Assembly (NCBI GenBank): GCA_024640445.1
Contig: JAHEEZ010000050.1
Span: 1 to 18,519, forward strand
Direction of reading: 5' to 3'
Length of the DNA: 18,519 nt
From: Acidobacteriota bacterium
Lineage (GTDB): Bacteria > Acidobacteriota > Blastocatellia > Pyrinomonadales > Pyrinomonadaceae
Positions 8,558 to 15,679 of the stretch are shown in pieces. Both the position numbers and the translations under genes were made by a program. Every line of letters starts with the position of its first letter. Positions within the stretch are counted from its first letter, which is position 1. The notes under the pieces were generated by a model. The model saw only the letters and a list, made by a program, of their open reading frames with translations, was not told the DNA's origin and searched no databases.

Positions 8558-8917
8558 CTATCGCAAGCCGAGCAGCAGCCTTACAGAAAGGTCCGAAACC
8601 TCGCGTTCATCTGAGTCTCGCCACTCTTCCAAAGGCCTCAATTCGTCGTCTCCTAAAGGCCTGCTTCCCATTCTTGCGGTCTGGGTGGACTCGAATGCGC
8701 GAGTTGTTAGAGCTATGTGTGGTTTATCGACACTAAGTCGGTCTTCGGCCATGATCGCGGCATCGGCGGTATCGACGTCGAGAAATAGATCCTCATAGGC
8801 CGCGACGTGCCAGACCTTCCCCTGGTTGTACTCTTCGATCGCAAGAAGCCTTAATAGCCCGTAGCCCGCCTCGATCTGAAAGATAAGATAATCGCCCGCC
8901 TGAAAATCCTGTGACAT
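8558..8917 (-). CDS. Conserved-looking small protein of unknown function
   Basis: 119 residues, acidic overall. I do not recognise a named family. The N-terminal half (GDYLIFQIEAGYGLLRLLAI, then VWHVAAYEDLF) alternates hydrophobic residues like a small beta-barrel. The middle has KPHIALTTRAFESTQTARMG, and the C-terminal part is helical and charged (DDELRPLEEWRDSDERE). It has normal amino-acid composition and no signal peptide or membrane segment, so a soluble cytosolic protein is likely. The gene is divergent from the deaminase gene, whose start is 58 nt away, and its 3' end faces the terminator at 8424-8448. The ATG at 8915-8917 has no clear Shine-Dalgarno sequence. The opposite strand has an overlapping open frame (8410-8736) with repeat-derived, low-quality sequence, which I take as a shadow. 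Confidence 0.7.
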   Translation of the reverse strand: MSQDFQAGDYLIFQIEAGYGLLRLLAIEEYNQGKVWHVAAYEDLFLDVDTADAAIMAEDRLSVDKPHIALTTRAFESTQTARMGSRPLGDDELRPLEEWRDSDEREVSDLSVRLLLGLR

Positions 8918-8963
8918 AATTCAAATCTTAAGACCCGGATTGAGCTTATTCAAGCAGACCGGC

Positions 8964-8968
8964 GGAGG
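8964..8968 (+). promoter_or_regulatory. Shine-Dalgarno GGAGG that sets the deaminase start
   Basis: ggagg lies 7 nt before the ATG at 8976. This favours that ATG over the in-frame TTG at 8940, which would add 12 residues absent from the yeast-type deaminase fold. Confidence 0.85.
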
Positions 8969-8975
8969 CGCGATC

Positions 8976-9434
8976 ATGGAGACAACGCACGAAGAGATGT
9001 TGGAGACGGCGCTGACAGAGGCGCGGCTTGGGCTTGCCGAAGGCGGGATACCGATCGGCGCGGCTCTATACGACGGAGAAGGTAACTTGTTGGGCAAAGG
9101 TCGCAACCGACGTGTACAGCACGACGACCCATCCGTCCACGGCGAAACAGACGCGTTTCGCAACGCCGGCCGCCAGACGGATTACAGGGACACCGTGATG
9201 GTCACCACGCTTGCTCCCTGCTGGTACTGCAGCGGCCTTGTGCGCCAATTTGGGATCGGGACGGTGGTCGTTGGTGAGTCGGAAACTTTTTCGGGCGGGA
9301 TCGAATGGCTGCGGGAGAACGGGACCAAAGTGATCGATCTGGACAACGAAGAATGCAAGGAACTCCTGCGGTCGTTTATCGAGGCGAACCCGGCGATCTG
9401 GAATGAGGATATAGGGCAGGCGGGAGAGGACTGA
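8976..9434 (+). CDS. Yeast-type (FCY1-like) cytosine deaminase / nucleoside deaminase
   Basis: 152 residues from the ATG supported by GGAGG. It belongs to the zinc-dependent cytidine deaminase-like superfamily: HGE (H55, E57) and PCWYC (C82, C85) give the zinc ligands and the proton-shuttling glutamate. Beyond this, residues that shape the cytosine pocket of Saccharomyces cytosine deaminase are all present at matching spacing: N44 (yeast N51), F105 (F114), W142 (W152) and D145 (D155), with the ending IWNEDIGQ resembling yeast DWFEDIGE. Length also matches yeast (158). The predicted reaction is cytosine to uracil plus ammonia for pyrimidine salvage in the cytosol, unlike the larger amidohydrolase CodA of E. 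coli. A related base such as guanine or a modified pyrimidine remains possible. The gene stands alone between the unknown divergent gene and a repeat-rich gap. Confidence 0.88.
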   Translation: METTHEEMLETALTEARLGLAEGGIPIGAALYDGEGNLLGKGRNRRVQHDDPSVHGETDAFRNAGRQTDYRDTVMVTTLAPCWYCSGLVRQFGIGTVVVGESETFSGGIEWLRENGTKVIDLDNEECKELLRSFIEANPAIWNEDIGQAGED

Positions 9435-9560
9435 GGGAACGCACGCGTCCCGCGTGCACCGAGCGGAGCTCGAAGAAGTACCGAGAGATGAGGACTAAGG
9501 GTCCTCGCATGATCCGCCATACCCGACAATACTGATAACTCATCACACTCCTCTCAGTAC
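9435..9560. repeat. Hairpin repeat and degenerate heptamers between the deaminase and thiolase genes
   Basis: gggaacgca followed by a perfect 7-bp hairpin, gcacgcg / cgcgtgc around tcc (9441-9457), begins right after the deaminase stop; the same gggaacgca-plus-hairpin layout recurs at 11453-11475. Further on are two heptamers, gagagat and gaggact (9483-9496), the second forming a stem with gtcctc (9501-9506), and a degenerate ctcatca/cactcct/ctcagta/cactctt tract (9538-9566). No T-run follows the hairpins, so termination is uncertain. No gene is seen between 9435 and 9651. Confidence 0.6.
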
Positions 9561-9651
9561 ACTCTTTTTGCGAAGCGAAACCCAAAGTGAGAAGATTCAA
9601 CTATTACAGCTCTCAGATTTAATATCGAAGATTTCAACAGAGGACATATTT

Positions 9652-10845
9652 ATGAGCGAATTAAAAGAGGCAGTTATCGTCAGTGCCGTAAGAACGGCGA
9701 CTGGTAAATATATGGGCAGTTTGATGCCGTTTACAGCAACCGATCTCGGCGCGATCGCGGTGAAAGAGGCGGTCAAGCGTGCGGGGATCGAAAAAGAAGA
9801 CGTTGACGAGGTGATAATGGGCTGTGTGGTCCAGGCAGGCCTCGGACAGGCGCCGGCTCGTCAGGCGGCGATCAAGGCGGAACTTCCGCCAGAGGTTTCG
9901 GCGCTGACGGTGAACATGGTCTGCGGCTCGGGTCTTAGGGCCGTGTCGCTGGCGGCGCAGGCGATCCGCCTTGGCGACTCGGAATTCGTCGTTGCCGGCG
10001 GAATGGAATCGATGTCGAACATTCCGTACGCGCTTCCGGAAGCCCGTGAAGGATTTCGCATGGGCAACAAGACCGCGGTAGACCTGATGATAAGTGACGG
10101 TCTTTGGTGTCCGTTCGAAAACTGGCATATGGGAAACACCGGAGAGGTGGTTTCTGAGAAATATGACATAGGACGCGGGGAGCAGGATGAATATGCTTAT
10201 AACTCGCACCGAAAGGCGATGGAGGCCCGTGACGAAGGTAGATTCTCGGACGAGATCGTCCCGATCGAGATTCCTCAGCGCAAGGGCGATCCGGTGATTT
10301 TCGATAAGGATGAGGCCATTCGCGACGACACGACGGTTGAGGCGCTGGGTAGGCTGCGTCCGGCTTTCAAGAAGGACGGAGGCACGGTTACCGCAGGCAA
10401 CGCTCCCGGTGTCAATGACGGAGCTTCTGCGGTCGTCGTCACTTCTTCAGAGAAGGCAAAAGAGATGGGAGTCGAACCGCTAGCGAAGATCGTCGCCTAC
10501 GCGACCTCAGGTATCGAACCGAAGCTGATAATGATGGCCCCGGTTCAAGGAGTTCTCAACGTTCTCGAAAAAGCGGGATGGACCATGGAAGAGGTCGACC
10601 TTTTCGAACTCAATGAGGCGTTTTCAGTACAGGCTCTGGGAGTGATGAAAGAGCTCGGCCTGGATATGGAAAAGGTCAACGTCAATGGCGGCGCAGTCGC
10701 CCTCGGTCACGCGATCGGCAACAGCGGCTCCCGCATCCTTACCACGCTTCTTTACGAGATGAAAAGGCGCGGTGTGAAGAAAGGCGTTGCGGCGCTCTGT
10801 CTGGGCGGAGGTAACTCAGTCGCGATGGCGGTCGAGCGCGACTGA
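9652..10845 (+). CDS. Acetyl-CoA C-acyltransferase (thiolase)
   Basis: 397 residues from the ATG at 9652, chosen over upstream TTG because the conserved start (MSELKEAVIVSAVRTATGKY) begins here and agagga sits 8 nt upstream. Thiolases condense two acetyl-CoA to acetoacetyl-CoA or cleave 3-ketoacyl-CoA. C91 in NMVCGSGL is the nucleophile, NEAF is at 321-324, H353 lies in GHAIGNSGSRIL and C383 in CLGGGNSVAM is the second acid-base cysteine. The length and the loop wording fit the tetrameric biosynthetic/acetoacetyl-CoA type (AtoB/ThlA/PhaA) better than long-chain FadA. The usual GHPIG reads GHAIG, a conservative variation at a position next to the catalytic histidine. A 3-hydroxyacyl-CoA dehydrogenase gene lies 0.8 kb downstream, so the two probably supply successive steps of C4-CoA metabolism. 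Confidence 0.94.
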   Translation: MSELKEAVIVSAVRTATGKYMGSLMPFTATDLGAIAVKEAVKRAGIEKEDVDEVIMGCVVQAGLGQAPARQAAIKAELPPEVSALTVNMVCGSGLRAVSLAAQAIRLGDSEFVVAGGMESMSNIPYALPEAREGFRMGNKTAVDLMISDGLWCPFENWHMGNTGEVVSEKYDIGRGEQDEYAYNSHRKAMEARDEGRFSDEIVPIEIPQRKGDPVIFDKDEAIRDDTTVEALGRLRPAFKKDGGTVTAGNAPGVNDGASAVVVTSSEKAKEMGVEPLAKIVAYATSGIEPKLIMMAPVQGVLNVLEKAGWTMEEVDLFELNEAFSVQALGVMKELGLDMEKVNVNGGAVALGHAIGNSGSRILTTLLYEMKRRGVKKGVAALCLGGGNSVAMAVERD

Positions 10846-10915
10846 TCCCGGCATCTGGAACAAAGCCCGCTGTTAGCCCGTAATTAGATGTGATTACAAA
10901 AGTTATGGGATCATG

Positions 10916-10922
10916 AAAGGAG
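10916..10922 (+). promoter_or_regulatory. Shine-Dalgarno AAAGGAG that sets the membrane-protein start
   Basis: aaaggag lies 8 nt before the ATG at 10931. An in-frame ATG at 10913 overlaps this motif and is therefore a less likely start. Confidence 0.8.
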
Positions 10923-10930
10923 TAGAGAAT

Positions 10931-11359
10931 ATGACTGCAAGGGATCACAACAAGTTACTTGGCATCTTCTTCCTTATCAACGGCGGGCTTTCGGTTTTCG
11001 GCGCGGTACTGGCCGCGGTCATCTATGTCGGAATGGGAACGTTCATGTTCACATCGGCCCCCAAGGCCGATGCCCAGTTCGTCGGCGGGATATTTATGGT
11101 GGTCGGAGTGATAGTGGCCGTCATCATCGGGATCTTCTCGATCTTCTATTTGTTCGCCGGGTGGAAGATCTACAAAGAGGCGCCGTCCGGAAGAACACTT
11201 GGGATCGTCGCGAGCATTCTTTGCGTGATGAACTTTCCGCTCGGAACCGCACTGGGAATCTACGGACTCTGGTTTCTATTCGGCGATATGGGAAAGGCAT
11301 TTTATGAAGGCGGCGCCTTCGGCCAGGGTCCGCCGCCGCCGCCGAACAGTTGGCAGTAG
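10931..11359 (+). CDS. Small polytopic membrane protein, function unknown
   Basis: 142 residues from the ATG preceded by AAAGGAG. There are three long hydrophobic stretches, about 10-36, 51-77 and 89-117; the last is long enough to cross twice, so three or four membrane segments are expected. The sequence GWKIYKEAPSGRTLGIVASI between the second and third resembles the loop of small membrane proteins often annotated only as hypothetical in Acidobacteria and related groups. The C-terminus is Gly/Pro-rich and ends in a run of five prolines and NSWQ. No catalytic motif is seen. It sits between thiolase and 3-hydroxyacyl-CoA dehydrogenase genes but has its own ribosome-binding site and an 85-nt gap before it, so a functional link is not shown. 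A heptamer array begins 4 nt after its stop. Confidence 0.8.
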   Translation: MTARDHNKLLGIFFLINGGLSVFGAVLAAVIYVGMGTFMFTSAPKADAQFVGGIFMVVGVIVAVIIGIFSIFYLFAGWKIYKEAPSGRTLGIVASILCVMNFPLGTALGIYGLWFLFGDMGKAFYEGGAFGQGPPPPPNSWQ

Positions 11360-11363
11360 AAGA

Positions 11364-11573
11364 GAGTGATGAGTGATGAGTGAAGAGTGAAGAGTCCTGA
11401 GTCTTGACCATGTAACGCGCTTTAGTTTGTCGCTCTTCGTCATGAGTCGACCGGGAACGCATCCGTCCTGCGGACAACTATCGAAACTCGAAGTGAAGAA
11501 TGAAGGATTCGCGCCTGACGGCGCATTGGGCAGGCACAGGTCCTGCCCCTACAAAATCCTGTCTCCTGTCTCC
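11364..11573 (+). repeat. Composite repeat after the membrane protein gene (copy 2)
   Basis: This fills most of the 308-nt gap 11360-11667, which has no gene. In order: six heptamers gagtgat, gagtgat, gagtgaa, gagtgaa, gagtcct, gagtctt (11364-11405); ctttagtttgtcgctctt (11420-11437); gggaacgca plus a hairpin (11453-11475); a cgcgcctgacggcgcat block (11506-11526); a 24-nt GC hairpin block (11529-11552) that is an exact inverted copy of 5132-5155; and two tgtctcc heptamers (11560-11573). The order of heptamers, ctttagtttgtcg block, cgcgcc block and hairpin is the same as in copy 1 read away from proS. Confidence 0.85.
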
Positions 11574-11667
11574 GACTCGTAGTTTGTCTTCTCCCCTGGA
11601 TTCATATATTTTTGTGTACATACCCCCTTTCAGACAAACTTAATATAAACACGGATTTAGAATCATT

Positions 11668-12516
11668 ATGAGCAAGAAAATTGGTGTCATCGGAGCCGGT
11701 ACCATGGGCAACGGTATTGCCCAGACTGCGGCCGTAAATGGTTTCGACGTCGTCATGTGCGACGTCGCGGAAGAATTTGTTGAACGCGGCCTGTCTTCGG
11801 TCGAGAAGAGTTTGGGGCGGTTCGTTTCCAAGGAGAAAATGACCGAGGACGAGATGTCCGCGGCGCTCGCGCATATCAAGGGTACGACTGATTACGGAGC
11901 GCTTGCCGACTGTTCGCTCGTGGTAGAGGCAGCGACGGAGAACTTTGAGGTCAAGAAGGCTATCTTTAACGAGATAGACGGTATCACGCATCCGGATGCG
12001 ATCCTTGCGACCAATACCTCATCCATTTCAATTACAAAGATCGCCGCGGTCACGAAACGTCCCGACAAGGTGATCGGGATGCATTTCTTCAACCCGGTTC
12101 CTTTGATGAAGCTGGTCGAAGTTATTCGCGGCATCGAAACATCCGACGCAACTTATGCGACGGTGAAGGAACTTTCGGAAAAGCTCGGCAAGGTGCCGGT
12201 CGAATGCAACGATTACCCCGGTTTTGTGTCGAATCGAATTCTTATGCCGATGATCAATGAGGCAGTGTTCGCGCTTCACGAAGGCGTGGCGAGCCGGGAG
12301 TCGATCGACGAGATAATGAAACTGGGAATGAATCATCCGATGGGTCCTCTGACACTCGCTGATTTCATCGGCCTCGATGTGTGCTTAGCGATCCTGAATG
12401 TGCTTCACGAGGGGCTCGGCGATCCCAAATACAGGGCTTGTCCGCTTCTCAAGAAATATGTTGACGCCGGATGGCTGGGACGAAAGAGCGGACGTGGATT
12501 TTACGAGTATTCCTGA
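11668..12516 (+). CDS. hbd: 3-hydroxybutyryl-CoA / 3-hydroxyacyl-CoA dehydrogenase
   Basis: 282 residues, the standard length for the single-function enzyme. It interconverts acetoacetyl-CoA (or 3-ketoacyl-CoA) and the (S)-3-hydroxyacyl-CoA with NAD(P)H in the cytosol. The Rossmann motif GAGTMGNG is at 9-16. The catalytic residues of the family are present at the correct spacing: S118 in NTSS, H139 in HFFNPV, E151 in KLVEVI and N189 in SNR. The C-terminal domain has the usual NHPMGPLTLADFIGLD and ends GRKSGRGFYEY. Paired with the upstream thiolase, it suggests acetyl-CoA to 3-hydroxybutyryl-CoA metabolism, in either a biosynthetic or beta-oxidation direction. No Shine-Dalgarno is clear, but tagaat (11658-11663) resembles a -10 box ending 4 nt before the ATG, so a leaderless transcript is possible. 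The specific symbol is less sure than the family. Confidence 0.93.
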   Translation: MSKKIGVIGAGTMGNGIAQTAAVNGFDVVMCDVAEEFVERGLSSVEKSLGRFVSKEKMTEDEMSAALAHIKGTTDYGALADCSLVVEAATENFEVKKAIFNEIDGITHPDAILATNTSSISITKIAAVTKRPDKVIGMHFFNPVPLMKLVEVIRGIETSDATYATVKELSEKLGKVPVECNDYPGFVSNRILMPMINEAVFALHEGVASRESIDEIMKLGMNHPMGPLTLADFIGLDVCLAILNVLHEGLGDPKYRACPLLKKYVDAGWLGRKSGRGFYEYS

Positions 12517-12572
12517 CATCCATCGATCAATGCACAAAGGTCAGCGATCAATGGGTGCGGGCGACGGTTATG

Positions 12573-12715
12573 CTTTGCGTCTTGGCGCCTTTGCGGGAAC
12601 CTCTTCGTGAATCGTCAATCGTAAATCGTGAATAGAAAAGAAAGAAGATCTCCCGCAAAGGCGCGAAGGCGCAAAGAAAGGAAGACGCAAAGGTGCAAAG
12701 ACGCTAAGGCGCAAA
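12573..12715. repeat. Inverted repeat enclosing heptamers, followed by an octamer array
   Basis: Left arm 12573-12598 and right arm 12651-12676 are inverted copies matching at 24 of 26 positions. Their 52-nt loop contains four perfect heptamers: cgtgaat, cgtcaat, cgtaaat, cgtgaat (12606-12633). From 12652 the period changes to 8: cccgcaaa, ggcgcgaa, ggcgcaaa, gaaaggaa, gacgcaaa, ggtgcaaa, gacgctaa, ggcgcaaa (to 12715). Just upstream, two gatcaat copies are spaced by 21 nt. The whole 245-nt gap between the dehydrogenase and the first M16 gene is made of such repeats and holds no gene. Confidence 0.85.
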
Positions 12716-12761
12716 GAAGAGTGTTCAAAGTCAGTTAATACATTTCCAGGAGAAAGCACTT

Positions 12762-14111
12762 ATGAAGAAATTAGCGATCTTTCTTATTCTCCTCGCATTC
12801 GCGGCGGCGGCCTTCGCTCAGACGAAGGTGCCCCCGATGGATATAAAGGAGCGTACGCTCGCCAACGGGCTAAAGGTGGTCACCGTCAAGGATTCGGCGA
12901 ATCCGGTCGTGACCGTACAGGTCTGGTACCGGGTCGGAGGTAAGAACGATCCGGAAGGGAAATCGGGGTTCGCGCACATGTTCGAGCACATGATGTTCAA
13001 GGCTACGAACAACATGCCGAACGAGACGATGGACCGTCTGACCGAGGACGTCGGAGGATGGAACAACGCTTCGACCCGAGAGGACCTGACAAACTACTAC
13101 GAAGAGGTCCCTTCGAACTATCTCGAGACACTGCTCTGGGCGGAATCGGACAGGATGGTCAATCTGGCTGTCGACGAAGGGAATTTCGCGTCTGAACGGG
13201 ACGTTGTCAAGGAAGAGTACAGGCAGGGAGTTCTTGCGAACCCATACGGTATGCTCTTCTGGTATCTCGACAGCCTTTCCTACAAGGTCCATCCGTACAA
13301 GCGAGGCGTTATCGGAAACCTCGACGAGCTCAACGCGGCATCGCTTGAAGATGCCTTCAAGTTCTATCGCGAGTATTACAGGCCGGATAACGCATCTTTG
13401 ATAGTTGTGGGAGACTTCGATGAGGACCAGCTCGACAAATGGGTCGAGAAGTACTTTGCCAAGATCAAGAATCCGGACGGCGCTATTGATCGTGTGACAG
13501 CGGTCGAGCCGGAAAAAACCTCGGAAGAACGCTACGATCGCAAAAGGGCTAACGTCCCTGAGTGCTGTCCCGGACTCGGAATCACCTATCTGGCGCCGCC
13601 TTCGACGAGCGACGATGTTCCCGCGCTAAAGGTCGCTGAGGCGATCCTTTCCGGCGGGGAAAGCTCAAGGCTTTACCAATCGCTTGTATATAAGAAGCAA
13701 CTCGCCCAGCAGGCGAACTTCTTCGCCGACATAAGATCCGACAAAGGCCTCCTGACGTTCTATGCCATTGCCGCGAGCGGCAAGTCTTTGGCGGATATAG
13801 AAAAGGCGATAGACGAAGAGATAGAGAAACTGCGGTCTGATGCGCCTTCCGCTACGGAACTTGAGAAGGCAAAGAATGGAATGATCACAAGAATGCTCCG
13901 TGAGCGCGAAACGGTTTATGGTAAAGGGGTCGCGATCGGCGAGGCGATCATCTACCAGAACGACGCCAAAGCTGTTAACAATGAGGTTGCCGACTTGCAG
14001 GCGGTGACCGCCGACGATGTGAGCCGTGTAGTCAAGAAATATATGGGCGGCAAGAACAGGACCGTCATCTATTACAGCCACGGAGATGAGGACAAGGGAG
14101 GTGACAAATGA
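12762..14111 (+). CDS. Exported M16-family zinc peptidase, catalytic subunit
   Basis: 449 residues. A signal peptide (MKKLAIFLILLAFAAAAFAQ, cleavage near AFA-Q) sends it to the periplasm or surface. The inverted zinc motif HMFEH is intact (H72, E75, H76), and the third ligand is E151 or E152 in DVVKEEYRQG, at the spacing normal for M16. The C-terminal M16 half starts near 260 and has GGESSRLYQSLV. Enzymes of the M16B group are about this size and act as homo- or heterodimers that degrade peptides. The start is supported by aggag 9 nt upstream. Its stop overlaps the start of the next gene (ATGA), so the two proteins are translationally coupled and are expected to form a complex. Residues around PECCPG contain an unusual Cys pair for a periplasmic protein. 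Confidence 0.95.
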   Translation: MKKLAIFLILLAFAAAAFAQTKVPPMDIKERTLANGLKVVTVKDSANPVVTVQVWYRVGGKNDPEGKSGFAHMFEHMMFKATNNMPNETMDRLTEDVGGWNNASTREDLTNYYEEVPSNYLETLLWAESDRMVNLAVDEGNFASERDVVKEEYRQGVLANPYGMLFWYLDSLSYKVHPYKRGVIGNLDELNAASLEDAFKFYREYYRPDNASLIVVGDFDEDQLDKWVEKYFAKIKNPDGAIDRVTAVEPEKTSEERYDRKRANVPECCPGLGITYLAPPSTSDDVPALKVAEAILSGGESSRLYQSLVYKKQLAQQANFFADIRSDKGLLTFYAIAASGKSLADIEKAIDEEIEKLRSDAPSATELEKAKNGMITRMLRERETVYGKGVAIGEAIIYQNDAKAVNNEVADLQAVTADDVSRVVKKYMGGKNRTVIYYSHGDEDKGGDK

Positions 14112-15604
14112 GAATGATAAGCAGAATTAACATTTGCTTTGTCCTTTTGCTGCTTGGGATCGGATCCGTATTTGCCCAAACCCCAAAGGAGACTCCGCCT
14201 CCGCCAGCCGAACCGAGGCCCTTGACGGTCCCCGTGATCAGCCAGACCGTTCTACCGAATGGTCTCACGGTCGTGACAGTACCCAAGAAGGACCTGCCGT
14301 TGGTGACCGCGTACATGGTCATTAAAGGCGGGGCGAATATGGAGACCGCCGAATACGCTGGCCTGGCGGATGTCACCGCTTCAATGCTGACAAAAGGGAC
14401 GGCACTTCGAAGCGCCACCCAGATTGCCGAGGATATGGAATTTCTTGGTGCGGACCTGAACACAAATGCTGCCTGGAACGCTTCCACCGTTACCGTCAAC
14501 GTCATGCGGGACAAGCTGGGGAAGGCATTGGCGATAATGGCCGATTCGGTCATCCGGCCGACGTTTCCTGCGAATGAGCTAAACCTGCTCAAGAAACAAA
14601 CAGGAGACAGCCTGAAGGTCCGTTTGAAGCAGCCGGGGGCCTTGTTGACTTACGTGGCGGGGAATTTCACCTACGGCGAACATTCGTCCGGGGGAACTCC
14701 GGAGTCGATAGGACGGATCAGGTCACGAAACGTAGAAACGTTTCATTTTGCGAATTACCGTCCGGAAAATGCCGTGATTGTGTTCGCCGGCGATATTACG
14801 CCGAGCGAGGCCGAGGGATTCGCAAAACTGTTTTTCGGAGGTTGGGAAAAAGGCAAGACCGAATATCGTTTGCAGGACCCAACTGAGGCAACAGAAAAGA
14901 AAGCTTCGGACGATGTCATCGACAGGATGCTTGTCATCGATCTGCCGGCTTCCGGTCAGGCTGCCGTCGGTTATGCAAAGGCACTGGACGCGGGGAGGGT
15001 CTCCTGCCGAGGCGCATCACGATGCGGTGAGAGTTCAGTCTATTTCCCCGCGCTGGTCTTGAATTCGATCCTTGGCGGCGGCTACTCGGCACGCCTTAAT
15101 CAGGAGATCCGTATAAAACGCGGCCTAAGCTACGGAGCGCGGAGCGGATTTGAATGGCGCTACGAATATGCGGATTTCAGCGCCAGCACTCAGACGAAAA
15201 ATGAGTCTGCGGCGGAAGTTGCGGAACTGATCAGGATCGAGGTTGAGAAGCTTGCAAAAGGCGAACTCGACGAAAAGGAGCTCATCCCGAGAAAAGCGGT
15301 AGTGACGGGCGGTTTCGGGCGTGCTCTTGAGACCAATTCGGGCCTCGCTTCCAGAGTGGCAGATCTGTATCTCTACGGGCTTGATCCGAAGAAGCTCAAC
15401 TCTTTCATCAATGACGTCGGTTCCGTAACGGATGACCAGATAAAGAGCTTTGCTACGGACAATCTCCTCGGCGGCGATATGATCATCGTAGGCGATTCGA
15501 AACTCTTCATGGACGATCTGACAAAGCGGTTTCCGAACCGTACTATCGAGGTCATAAAGGCTTCGGACCTTGACCTGAATCGTCCAAGTCTGAGGAAACG
15601 CTGA
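14108..15604 (+). CDS. Exported M16-family protein, non-catalytic partner subunit
   Basis: 498 residues, starting inside the stop codon of the catalytic gene (ATGA overlap). Signal peptide MRMISRINICFVLLLLGIGS, cleaved near VFA-Q, is followed by a Pro-rich segment. The M16 fold is clear (VLPNGLTVVTVPKKDLP, GLADVTASMLTKGT), but the zinc motif HxxEH is replaced by TASML at about 90-94, so it cannot bind catalytic zinc. It keeps GGGYSARLNQEIRIKRGLSY (323-342), the Arg/Tyr segment by which the non-catalytic partner completes the active site in heterodimeric M16 enzymes. Residues 298-308 (VSCRGASRCGE) look like an extra Cys-containing insertion between GYAKALDAGR and SSVYFPALVLNS, where relatives run straight through. 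The gene ends 25 nt before a terminator, closing a two-gene operon. Confidence 0.93.
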   Translation: MRMISRINICFVLLLLGIGSVFAQTPKETPPPPAEPRPLTVPVISQTVLPNGLTVVTVPKKDLPLVTAYMVIKGGANMETAEYAGLADVTASMLTKGTALRSATQIAEDMEFLGADLNTNAAWNASTVTVNVMRDKLGKALAIMADSVIRPTFPANELNLLKKQTGDSLKVRLKQPGALLTYVAGNFTYGEHSSGGTPESIGRIRSRNVETFHFANYRPENAVIVFAGDITPSEAEGFAKLFFGGWEKGKTEYRLQDPTEATEKKASDDVIDRMLVIDLPASGQAAVGYAKALDAGRVSCRGASRCGESSVYFPALVLNSILGGGYSARLNQEIRIKRGLSYGARSGFEWRYEYADFSASTQTKNESAAEVAELIRIEVEKLAKGELDEKELIPRKAVVTGGFGRALETNSGLASRVADLYLYGLDPKKLNSFINDVGSVTDDQIKSFATDNLLGGDMIIVGDSKLFMDDLTKRFPNRTIEVIKASDLDLNRPSLRKR

Positions 15605-15629
15605 ACAGTCCGCTAAGACCTTCGGAAAG

Positions 15630-15661
15630 GCGGGCGGTTGTGAAACCGGCCCGCTTTTTTT
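15630..15661 (+). terminator. Intrinsic terminator of the M16 operon
   Basis: gcgggcggtt (15630-15639) pairs with aaccggcccgc (15644-15654), leaving one bulged C and a gtga loop, followed by seven T (15655-15661). It lies 25 nt after the second M16 stop and 18 nt before the UbiD-family start. Confidence 0.9.
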
Positions 15662-15679
15662 CTCGAATGTAAAAGCCTG

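Noticed and set aside
8410..8736. 108-residue open frame on the plus strand across the terminator and opposite the unknown minus-strand gene
   Set aside because: It starts in repeat DNA, runs through a terminator hairpin and has no domain-like pattern; the minus-strand frame at 8558-8917 has better protein composition.
9568..9651. 28-residue N-terminal extension of the thiolase from an upstream TTG
   Set aside because: The extension is outside the thiolase fold and the ATG at 9652 has a good ribosome-binding site.
14065..14592. 175-residue minus-strand open frame opposite the M16 junction
   Set aside because: Antisense to two certain genes with coupled start and stop; no family features.
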